A stretch of DNA of 64,000 nt from assembly GCA_040880125.1 (NCBI GenBank), contig JBBDJB010000031.1, positions 1 through 64,000 of the forward strand, given 5' to 3'. Positions 57,288 through 64,000 of this stretch are shown in pieces. The notes under the pieces are model-generated. The model made no database searches, was not told the origin of the DNA, and saw nothing but the letters and a program-made list of their open reading frames with translations. The first letter of the stretch is position 1, and every line of letters begins with the position of its first letter. A program made the translations under genes and the position numbers. This DNA is from JBBDJB01 sp040880125 (GTDB lineage: Bacteria; Planctomycetota; Planctomycetia; Pirellulales; JBBDJB01).

Positions 57288-57350
57288 AGCTGGACTCGTG
57301 AGAGTTCAGCCGAATCCGGAGCGAATCTGAATTCTCACGAATTCAGCTAC
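57288..57350 (+). repeat. 63-bp double-hairpin repeat, copy 2
   Basis: Same two-hairpin layout as 16641-16703 and identical in length, about 7 differences. The second hairpin (GCTGAATTC/GAATTCAGC) is identical and the first keeps its GCTG-ACTC/GAGT-CAGC pairing. It is 14 bp after the ATPase stop. Confidence 0.75.
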
Positions 57351-57373
57351 GCACAGACAGGAATGTCTGTGCC
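57351..57373. repeat. GCACAGACA palindrome copy 6
   Basis: GCACAGACA-GGAA-TGTCTGTGCC abuts the end of the double-hairpin element with no gap, another example of tiles joined end to end. Confidence 0.7.
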
Positions 57374-57406
57374 ACGGATGCTCGACCGCACGAACGGCAT
57401 AATCCC

Positions 57407-59449
57407 ATGACCAGTCTCATCAATGTATTCGACCCGGAGTCCAAGGCCGCAAGCGATGCGGTGGCCTCGACGATCGTGGTCATCCCGTCGTACAACGGCC
57501 GGCATCTGCTTGAGCGGCTCGTCCCGACACTCGACGTTCCGCCGCAGCAGGTGGTGGTCGTCGACCAGGGCAACGGCGACGGCACCGAGGACTTCTGCCG
57601 CAGCCGGGGCATGCACTGCCTGCAACTCGGCTCGCCCGCGTCGTTCACCTCTGCCTCGAACGCCGGCACCCGGTGGGCGCTGGACCGCGGCGCGCAGTAC
57701 GTGTGCCTGCTGAATAACGACGTCGAGCTGTCCACGCCGGTGGTGCATCAGCTTTCGGAGCTTTGCGCCCGGGAGCCGTCGATCGGCGCGGCCGCGCCGA
57801 CGCAGATCGCCGTGGTGGCGGACCGGGAGATTCTGATTTACCGAGTAGGCTGGGACTGCGGCACTGCCCGCTTCGAGCACGATCTGACTCCGCCGCTCGG
57901 CCGACCGGAGACATTGGAAGCGGACTATTGCGAGTTTACCTGCGTCGTCGTTCCGGCCCGAGTGTTTCGTGAGGTGGGCCTGCTGGACGACCGGTTCGGC
58001 TTCTATTACGAGGACGCGGATTTCGGTTTCCGGTTGGGCCAGCGCGGCTATCGGGCCGTCTATCTTCAGGCGGCGCAAATCCGGCATTACATGTCCGCCA
58101 CGATCGGCCAGTGGCCGCGGAAGAAGAAGCACTTCGTCGAGCAGAACCGGCAATACTTTCAGCAAAAGCACGTGCGGCCCCGCGTCTCGTACACGGCCCC
58201 GAATGCCCCGGCGCCGTCTTCCTGGTCCGTGTGCAACGTGCAGCTCGCCCGGCACATCCATCGACTGGGCTTGCACGCCGACGGCGCTCCGCTGATGCGG
58301 CTGGGACATCCCGGCATCGACTGCGACTACCTCTTCACCGTCTGGGAGACGACGCGGCTGCCGGAGGAGTTTTGCCAGGCGGCCCGACGATATCAGCATC
58401 TTTTCGTCCCTTCGCACTGGGGCGAAGAAGTGCTCCGCGGGCACGACATTCCAAACGTCTCCATGGTGCCGCTGGGCGTCGATACCGACGTCAACAGCCC
58501 CTGGGGGGAGGCGTTCGACTATCAGGCTGAAAAGGTATTCCTCACCGTCGCCTGGCATCAGACGCGCAAAGCGCTGCCGACGACACTGGCCGCCTGGGAT
58601 GCCACGCTGGCCGGCCGTGGCGATACGCTTTTGGTCGTCTACGGGTGGCACAACCCTTGGCGGAAGCTCGGCACGCCCAGCTCGTGCACCGTGTATGGAA
58701 AGCTGCGGCGGATCTGGTTCCGGGAGCGCGGGCTGCTCTTCCTGGAGCCGGTCGAGCCGCTGACTGCGGCGGAACTGGCGGAACTGTATCGCGGCGCAGA
58801 CGTGCTTGTCTCCAATTCGCACAGCGAAGGCTTTGGGCTGACCATCGTCGAGGCGATGGCCTGTGGAACGCTTACGATCGTGCCTGCCTACAGCGCCACG
58901 GCGGAGTTCATCGCGGGCGAGAATTGCCTGCCCATTTCGGGCGTGCCCGTCTCGGCGGATTACTCGGACAAGGGTTTTCACGACGTGGGCCAGTGGTGGA
59001 ATCCCTCGCTGGAGGATCTCAAGTCCCAGCTTCTGGCCGCCTACCACATGACGCCGGAAGAATGTCAGCCGATGCTTCACGCGGCGCGGCAGCACGTGCT
59101 GCGGCACTACACCTGGCGGCGGGCTGCGTTCGAGATGAAGGCGTCTCTCGACGCAATTCAGGGCGAGACGGTCTGGCAGACGCGCAGGACGTCGCGGCTG
59201 TTCCCTGTCTGGAACAGCGCCGTTCGCCGCGCCGAGCAAGCCGCCGGCCGCACCATTGTGAAAATAGCAGCCAAGGCAAAGCGCTTCGGCGAGGTGCTTG
59301 CCAGTCGCGGGGCCTTTGATGCCGGCGTGGCCGCGGCCACCTTTACACTGCGCAAGGCCCGGACGTCGATCGTTCCGCCGAAGCCGGCGCCACCGGCGAT
59401 TGCACCGCCGATTGAGGCCGAAGTGCGTGACTCGAAGGATGCCGCGTAA
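57407..59449 (+). CDS. GT2-GT4 fusion glycosyltransferase
   Basis: A 680-residue two-domain cytoplasmic glycosyltransferase. The GT2 half (about 24-260) shows IVVIPSYNGRHLLERLVPTL, VVVVDQGNGDGTEDF, YVCLLNNDVELSTPV (NND metal site) and GFYYEDADFGFRLGQRGYRA. The GT4 half (about 270-590) shows FVPSHWGEEVLRGHDIPNVS, VPLGVDTDVNSPWGEAF and NSHSEGFGLTIVEAMACGTL, the E-x7-E motif. A variable tail follows. Two transfers may be made on the same glycan. It is 133 bp after the ABC ATPase, and the methyltransferase gene starts 26 bp downstream. Confidence 0.9.
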   Translation: MTSLINVFDPESKAASDAVASTIVVIPSYNGRHLLERLVPTLDVPPQQVVVVDQGNGDGTEDFCRSRGMHCLQLGSPASFTSASNAGTRWALDRGAQYVCLLNNDVELSTPVVHQLSELCAREPSIGAAAPTQIAVVADREILIYRVGWDCGTARFEHDLTPPLGRPETLEADYCEFTCVVVPARVFREVGLLDDRFGFYYEDADFGFRLGQRGYRAVYLQAAQIRHYMSATIGQWPRKKKHFVEQNRQYFQQKHVRPRVSYTAPNAPAPSSWSVCNVQLARHIHRLGLHADGAPLMRLGHPGIDCDYLFTVWETTRLPEEFCQAARRYQHLFVPSHWGEEVLRGHDIPNVSMVPLGVDTDVNSPWGEAFDYQAEKVFLTVAWHQTRKALPTTLAAWDATLAGRGDTLLVVYGWHNPWRKLGTPSSCTVYGKLRRIWFRERGLLFLEPVEPLTAAELAELYRGADVLVSNSHSEGFGLTIVEAMACGTLTIVPAYSATAEFIAGENCLPISGVPVSADYSDKGFHDVGQWWNPSLEDLKSQLLAAYHMTPEECQPMLHAARQHVLRHYTWRRAAFEMKASLDAIQGETVWQTRRTSRLFPVWNSAVRRAEQAAGRTIVKIAAKAKRFGEVLASRGAFDAGVAAATFTLRKARTSIVPPKPAPPAIAPPIEAEVRDSKDAA

Positions 59450-59475
59450 GCGCTTCCACGTGAAAGGACTTCCCG

Positions 59476-60741
59476 ATGAGCACCGCCACGCCGCAACAGA
59501 CCACCCGACGAGCGGCTCGGCCGCAACAGCATTGGAAGCCGGAACGTCCGCCCGGCTTGTCGCATGTCCTGCTGGATGGGCTGCACAACGGTGCCAGAGC
59601 GCTCGTGCGACGCGCAAAGCGGCGAGTAGCTTTGGCCGTCGCGCGAAGCAGGCCTCCTGCTGCTGCCAGTGCCGCTCCGAATCACAGCGAATCGCCGGCA
59701 GCGGCACCGCCAGCCGCTCCGGACGATGTCGCGCTTGATACGCCGCCTGGTGAGCCGAGTGACAAGCCCGATCTGTGGGGTGAGATGGCCGATCGCCTGG
59801 CCAACTGCGGAGGACTGGGCTGGCTCGACAACCCGTGGATCGTCGAGAACTACGTCTTTCCGCAGATCTTCGGCACCACCACGTGTGATCGCTGGGGCGA
59901 GAACGCGGTGCGGGCGTTCGGCGTTCCGCTGGGAGGCCGCTGGCTGAGTCTCGCCTGTGGCGGCGCGGGACTGGAACTGCAAATGGCCGAGCGAGGACTG
60001 TTCGCCAGCATGGTCGCGGTGGATATCTCCACCGGCGCGATTGAAGTCGGGCGGCGCGAGGCGGCCTCGCGCGGACTGACGCAGATCGACTTTCAACAGG
60101 CGGACGTGAACACCATCTCGCTTCCTGCGGAAAGCTATGACGTGGTGTTCATGAACATGTCGCTGCACCACATCAGCGCGCTGGAGCGCGTCGCGGCACA
60201 GATCAATAAGACGCTGCGGCCGGGCGGGGTCTTTCTCGCCAACGAGTTTGTCGGGCCGAGCCAGTTCCAATATCCCGACCAGCGGCTGGAAATGGTGCGT
60301 CATCGCCTCAGCCTGTTGCCGGAGCGGCTGCGCTGGAATCCGATCGCCAAGGAGATCAAACGGGAATACCCCCGCTATCCGAGGCGGCACTGGGTCGCTT
60401 ACGATCCGACCGAGTCGGTACGGAGCGACGAGATCCCGCGCGTTCTCCAACGGAATTTTCCCGCCCTGCGGCGCTACGACTACGGCGGCTCGATCCTCAA
60501 CCTGGCGCTGGAAAACATTCACCACAACTTCGACCTCACCTCGAGCGAGGACATGGCGTACCTGCGCGACCTGATCGAGTTCGAGCGATCGATGATTCGC
60601 TCCGGGATTCTGTCCAGCGACTTCGCGTATTTCGTCTGCCCTCGCGGTCCGCGGTTCGTCCGACTGCGAGAGCGAGTGCGCGGGCGGTTCGACGTTCGCC
60701 ACCGGTTGACGATGACGCTGCGCAGGCACGGGTTGGGATAA
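59476..60741 (+). CDS. SAM-dependent methyltransferase (class I)
   Basis: A 421-residue protein. An Arg/Pro/Ala-rich N-terminal region (about 1-95) is probably disordered. The methyltransferase fold starts at GGRWLSLACGGAGLELQMAE (about 152-171), followed by VAVDISTGAIEVGRREAASR, DVVFMNMSLHHISALERVAA and LRPGGVFLANEFVGPSQ. The C-terminal part has a helical region rich in Arg. AAAGGA precedes the ATG. It lies between two glycosyltransferases, so it may cap or modify the exported glycan; that is inference. Confidence 0.87.
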   Translation: MSTATPQQTTRRAARPQQHWKPERPPGLSHVLLDGLHNGARALVRRAKRRVALAVARSRPPAAASAAPNHSESPAAAPPAAPDDVALDTPPGEPSDKPDLWGEMADRLANCGGLGWLDNPWIVENYVFPQIFGTTTCDRWGENAVRAFGVPLGGRWLSLACGGAGLELQMAERGLFASMVAVDISTGAIEVGRREAASRGLTQIDFQQADVNTISLPAESYDVVFMNMSLHHISALERVAAQINKTLRPGGVFLANEFVGPSQFQYPDQRLEMVRHRLSLLPERLRWNPIAKEIKREYPRYPRRHWVAYDPTESVRSDEIPRVLQRNFPALRRYDYGGSILNLALENIHHNFDLTSSEDMAYLRDLIEFERSMIRSGILSSDFAYFVCPRGPRFVRLRERVRGRFDVRHRLTMTLRRHGLG

Positions 60742-60752
60742 TATCCGCTGTC

Positions 60753-60771
60753 GTGCGGAGCAGCTCCGCAC
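60753..60771. repeat. Short palindrome between methyltransferase and GT4 genes
   Basis: GTGCGGAGC-A-GCTCCGCAC is a perfect 9-bp inverted repeat, 11 bp after the methyltransferase stop. It is not followed by a T-run, so it is a hairpin tile rather than a clear terminator. Confidence 0.5.
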
Positions 60772-60803
60772 GTGGTGGCCCGGTCACTGTTGAAGAACAT
60801 CCC

Positions 60804-61958
60804 ATGCGAATCCTGCTCAATGGAGTGCCTGTCGTCCGCCAGCGAACCGGCATCGGCTGGTACACGCTTCGACTGGCGCAAGCCCTGGAGGCGACCGGGC
60901 AGGTGGAGGCCGTCGGCCTGGCCACTGCCACACGGCTGTTGACGCTGTCGCAGTTGCAAATGCTCGCTCCGGAATCGCCCGGGAGCGGCCATGCCGCCGC
61001 GCGTCGTCTGGTCGGTCGCATTCTCCCGCGATTGGGCCGCGGCATGGCCGGTTGGCTCCGCACGGTGCGCGTGCATTGGGCGTCGCGCGACTGGAGCATT
61101 TTTCACGAGACCAACTACGTCGGCCCGCGCGTCGCCTGCCCGCTGGTCACCACCGTGGCGGACCTGTGCTACATGCGGTATCCGCAGTTCATGCCCAGCG
61201 GCCGCTGCGACTGGTTGCGGGCAAATCTCGCTCGCAGCCTGGAGCGTTCCCGGGCGGTCGTGGCCATCAGCCGCTTCACGCGCGATGAGATCCTCGACTG
61301 CTTTCCGCAGATCGATCCGGCACGGGTGTTCACCACGGCGCTGGGCGTCGACCACGAAACTTTCCATCCGCGACGCGACGAGGCAGAAGCGGCTGCCTTG
61401 CGGGAGCAGTACGGGCTGCCGCCGCGGTTCGTGCTGTACTTGGGCACGCTGGAGCCGCGGAAGAATCTGCAGGGGCTGGCGGACGGATACGCGCTGCTGC
61501 CGAGGGAATTACAACAAGAATTCCCGCTGGTACTCGCCGGTACGCCGGGCTGGGGAAGCGGCTACTTTCACGAGTCGATCGAACGGCTGCGCCAGCAAGG
61601 CCTGGTGCGGCTCACCGGCTACGTGCCGCAACAAGACGTGCCCGGCTTAATGCGTGCGGCCAGCGTGTTCTGCTTCCCGAGCTTTTATGAAGGCTTCGGC
61701 CTGCCGGCACTGGAGGCCGCCGCCTGTGGTACGCCGGTGCTGAGCGCGGCGATCGAGCCGCTGCGGGAGATCCTCGGCGAGGCCGCGGAATATGTTGAAC
61801 CGGATAGCCCTGACGACATCGCCGCCGGATTAGCACGGCTGTTGGAACAAGACGAACGTCGCGCGAGACTGGCGTCGCTCTCGATCGAGCGGGCGGCACC
61901 ATTTACCTGGGCTCGATGCGGCGAGGCCACGCTGGCGGCCTATCGTGCGGCGGCTTGA
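60804..61958 (+). CDS. Glycosyltransferase family 4
   Basis: A 384-residue GT4 enzyme. VPVVRQRTGIGWYTLRLAQA is the usual Gly-rich start, VVAISRFTRDEILDCFPQID and ALGVDHETFHPRRD are acceptor-side blocks, FVLYLGTLEPRKNLQGLADG the donor loop, and SFYEGFGLPALEAAACGTPV carries the E-x7-E motif near 310. Probably part of the surface polysaccharide assembly started at 55.6 kb. The ATG at 60804 is chosen; the frame is open 17 codons upstream through the palindrome. Confidence 0.93.
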   Translation: MRILLNGVPVVRQRTGIGWYTLRLAQALEATGQVEAVGLATATRLLTLSQLQMLAPESPGSGHAAARRLVGRILPRLGRGMAGWLRTVRVHWASRDWSIFHETNYVGPRVACPLVTTVADLCYMRYPQFMPSGRCDWLRANLARSLERSRAVVAISRFTRDEILDCFPQIDPARVFTTALGVDHETFHPRRDEAEAAALREQYGLPPRFVLYLGTLEPRKNLQGLADGYALLPRELQQEFPLVLAGTPGWGSGYFHESIERLRQQGLVRLTGYVPQQDVPGLMRAASVFCFPSFYEGFGLPALEAAACGTPVLSAAIEPLREILGEAAEYVEPDSPDDIAAGLARLLEQDERRARLASLSIERAAPFTWARCGEATLAAYRAAA

Positions 61959-62005
61959 AACCGTCGCCTCGCATGGATCTGTGGACGCCGGCCAGCGTCA
62001 ACGGC

Positions 62006-63664
62006 TCATCGCGAAGGCTGCAGCGAAGGCGCTCTTCCCGCGGTCGACGCCGTTCGATTGGATCGCCTCGCGCGATACAGAACCAGATCGCGCTGATAGG
62101 TGCCGGACTTTCCCGCCACGCGAGCGACCAACTGGTAGTCTGAGCCGACATCGGCCAGCCATGCCGGCATGTGCCGATCCTCATCCAGTTCGACCACCAG
62201 GAAGCGGTTCTGGCTAGCGAACTGTGGACTGTCCAGCGGTGGTTGCCCCACAAGACTCTCCGCCGTCAGATACTGTCCGGGAATACCCGAGTAGTACACG
62301 ACATGGATGGCATTCGACGCGACCGAGTCGCCCGGCTGTGCCGTGTCGCGCAGCCAGCCGGCTACTTCCAGCCGGTGCAGGTAGCTCTCGTGCAGCGGTC
62401 TGGCGCTGCGAACGATCAATACCACGAGCAGACTCACCGCCAGTGCGCCGGAGACGACGCCTACCGTGCGATAGCGCCGCGACCACTGCCGCGCCAGCTC
62501 CGCCAGGTACATCGAACCGGAGGCTAGCGACGGCGCCAACAGCGCCATCAACGGGATGAGATGGCGGCGGTCGATATAGCCGCCGAGTTGATACAGCAGG
62601 ATGAGCAGCGCCAGGTAGCCGCTCGACAGCAGCCACATCATCGTCGCCACCGGCCGCTCGACTTGTCGAGTGGTGCGCACGATGCCGATCACGAGCGGGA
62701 TCAGCAGTACGCCCACGTACGACTCGGCCAGGCGATTGATGAACTTCTCCAGTGCCGCCAACATTCCCTTAACGAGCGGCCCTTGCCACGGCCGGTCGTG
62801 TTGATCTTCGCCCATGCCGATGCGGCGCAGCGCATCGGCCGGTTGCGGATCGGGACGGGCGGCGGCCCGTAAGTATTGCCAGCCGGGCTTGCTGGTCACC
62901 TTGCTGGTGAGCTTGCCGGAGAGCGCCACGTACGGGCCGACCACGGCGGCGGCGCCGATCGCCACCGCGGCGCATCCGGTCAGCGTGCGCTTCCAGCCGA
63001 AGATCGACCGCCAGCGCGGATCCAACAGCGCGCAAGCGACCACGGCCGTGGCAACGATCACTCCCTCGGGCCGAACCCAAAAGGCGACGCCCGCCATTGC
63101 CCCGGCCGCCAGCAGGCGAAGCGTCGAGCCATGGTGCAGCGCACGGCAGGCCAGCCACACGGACACCAGAAACAGCAGCAGGTGCGTCGAGTCGCTCAGG
63201 GCGTCGGCCGCATTCTGCCGCGGAACCGGCAATAGCGCAAACAGCAGCGCCGCCACGCCTGCGCTGCGTCGGTCCAGCAGTTGCCGGCAGATTGCCCAAA
63301 CCAGCACGACTGCCGCAATGCCGGCCAACCCGGAGACGAGCCGCGCCGCGGCGATCCATGCCGATTCGCCGGTGAACAGCCAGCCCGTCAGCGGCCGAAC
63401 TGCCAGCATCAGGGCCGGAAAGCCGGGATGTTGATCGTGCGAGCGAATCGCCGCCAATGGGTCGGCGGCCAATGCTTTCGCGTACTCGATGAATTTGATG
63501 CCGTCCGGCGCGATGACTGGGGAAACGGCCGTCGCCGCGGCTTGCAGTGCCAGCGCCACGATCAGCGCCGCGTATAGCCCGGCCCGATCGGAGCTGGCCA
63601 GCCGCCGCCAGCAACGGTCAATGGTTGCGTATTTCGCACGGAAACGCGGGTGTTCGCTGGCCAT
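62006..63664 (-). CDS. GT39/ArnT-like membrane glycosyltransferase
   Basis: A 552-residue polytopic membrane protein with about eleven helices. Near the first loop VSPVIAPDGIKFIEYAKALA (about 50-70) resembles the acidic loop of GT-C enzymes, and HDQHPGFPALMLAVRPLTGW the adjacent His-Pro motif. A large C-terminal extracytoplasmic part (about 440-552) ends in a basic tail. Such enzymes move sugars from polyprenyl-phosphate carriers to proteins or lipids outside the membrane. It converges on the GT4 gene, 47 bp apart, closing the glycan block. ATG 63664 is preferred to the upstream GTG. Confidence 0.8.
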   Translation of the reverse strand: MASEHPRFRAKYATIDRCWRRLASSDRAGLYAALIVALALQAAATAVSPVIAPDGIKFIEYAKALAADPLAAIRSHDQHPGFPALMLAVRPLTGWLFTGESAWIAAARLVSGLAGIAAVVLVWAICRQLLDRRSAGVAALLFALLPVPRQNAADALSDSTHLLLFLVSVWLACRALHHGSTLRLLAAGAMAGVAFWVRPEGVIVATAVVACALLDPRWRSIFGWKRTLTGCAAVAIGAAAVVGPYVALSGKLTSKVTSKPGWQYLRAAARPDPQPADALRRIGMGEDQHDRPWQGPLVKGMLAALEKFINRLAESYVGVLLIPLVIGIVRTTRQVERPVATMMWLLSSGYLALLILLYQLGGYIDRRHLIPLMALLAPSLASGSMYLAELARQWSRRYRTVGVVSGALAVSLLVVLIVRSARPLHESYLHRLEVAGWLRDTAQPGDSVASNAIHVVYYSGIPGQYLTAESLVGQPPLDSPQFASQNRFLVVELDEDRHMPAWLADVGSDYQLVARVAGKSGTYQRDLVLYRARRSNRTASTAGRAPSLQPSR

Positions 63665-63849
63665 TGCGACTCGGCAACATGCATCGGTGAAATGCCATTT
63701 CCCATCGCGCAGCCGCACCGGCAGGGCAAAAATGGGCGGCGGATTCTAGGCCACCGGCCACTTTCACGCAATGCAGGCTTTGATTGGAAACCGGGAGTGG
63801 AAAGCTGAGAGATGAGCTGCCGTCGGCACCGAGTGTCACTGCCGGGTGC

Positions 63850-63873
63850 CACTGCTGGCTTTGTCCAGCAGTG
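63850..63873. repeat. CACTGCTGG hairpin
   Basis: CACTGCTGG (63850-63858) and CCAGCAGTG (63865-63873) form a perfect 9-bp stem with a CTTTGT loop, in a gene-free stretch at the window end (63,665-64,000). The preceding GTGCCGGGTGCC is also found near 22,196. No T-run follows, so a terminator is less likely than a dispersed hairpin. Confidence 0.5.
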
Positions 63874-64000
63874 CCGTTGCCTAAGCTTGCTACAGACTGT
63901 CCGCATCCGTAGCGGCGTGCCCTTGAATGCCCTTGTATCCAGCGTGCAGAACCAACTGCCCTTCGACCTGGCATCCGCGAACTGCGGATCACTTTTCTAC

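Noticed and set aside
57347..59707. 786-codon minus-strand frame opposite the GT2-GT4 gene
   Set aside because: Shadow frame without motifs; the plus strand has two complete glycosyltransferase domains.

Overview
The window is GC-rich, gene-dense chromosomal DNA that looks planctomycete (Planctomycetota, most likely a Pirellulales-type bacterium). The grounds are gene content, not a marker gene: Tat-exported Gfo/Idh/MocA and TIM-barrel sugar proteins, a PEP-CTERM surface protein, a YCF48/PIG-L/CBM9-type secreted giant, a YhaN-like ATPase beside a SbcD-like protein, and GT9 next to DUF4254. I found no rRNA, tRNA, CRISPR array, intact insertion sequence or prophage.

Layout. 0.7-8 kb (minus): glutamate synthase gltB-gltD with a LysR regulator directly upstream. 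8.4-13.3 kb: Tat-exported sugar isomerase-like protein, a DUF2283 protein with an antitoxin-like head, a Na+/H+ antiporter, an orphan ParD-like antitoxin and a nitrilase-family amidohydrolase. 14-21.8 kb (plus): secreted unknown, rpmA, obg, coaX, an mnmE-like GTPase without its C-terminal Cys motif, a TPR lipoprotein-like protein and fxsA. 22-32 kb: the YCF48-type giant, a hybrid histidine kinase, the PEP-CTERM protein and a Gfo/Idh oxidoreductase. 32.5-38.7 kb: RluA-type pseudouridine synthase, two-gene polyprenyl-glycosyltransferase/membrane protein unit, a frameshifted relic, a YbhN-like flippase-type protein and an AI-2E family permease. 38.8-44.4 kb: a one-TM protein facing a two-gene operon of a degenerate SbcD-like phosphoesterase and a YhaN-like ATPase with a long acidic tail. 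44.5-54.9 kb: panB, DUF4404, two methyltransferases, GT9, DUF4254, an M28/glutaminyl-cyclase-like peptidase, small membrane proteins, ASCH and a thioredoxin-domain YyaL-like protein. 55.6-63.7 kb: a surface polysaccharide export and assembly block (ABC permease, ABC ATPase, GT2-GT4 fusion, methyltransferase, GT4, and a convergent GT39-like membrane glycosyltransferase).

Functional links. Genes for nitrogen assimilation, CoA synthesis (panB, coaX) and translation (rpmA, obg, mnmE-like, RluA, SpoU, RlmI-like) are scattered between envelope genes. Many glycosyltransferases and the ABC exporter point to a strong investment in surface glycans.

The less expected layer is in the intergenic DNA. Several families of short hairpin repeats recur, often abutting one another like tiles, mostly just downstream of genes: a GCACAGACA palindrome (six copies), a three-arm CTCTCCC element (four copies), GTCCGC palindromes, a 63-bp double-hairpin element (two copies 40 kb apart), and a ~135-bp element bounded by GACTTTTTCAAC/TTGAAAAA (two copies in opposite orientation). 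The best candidates for undescribed biology are these tiles, the YhaN-like/dead-SbcD-like pair with its acidic tail, and the YCF48-PIG-L-like fusion. All functions are inferred by reading motifs; no database search was possible.
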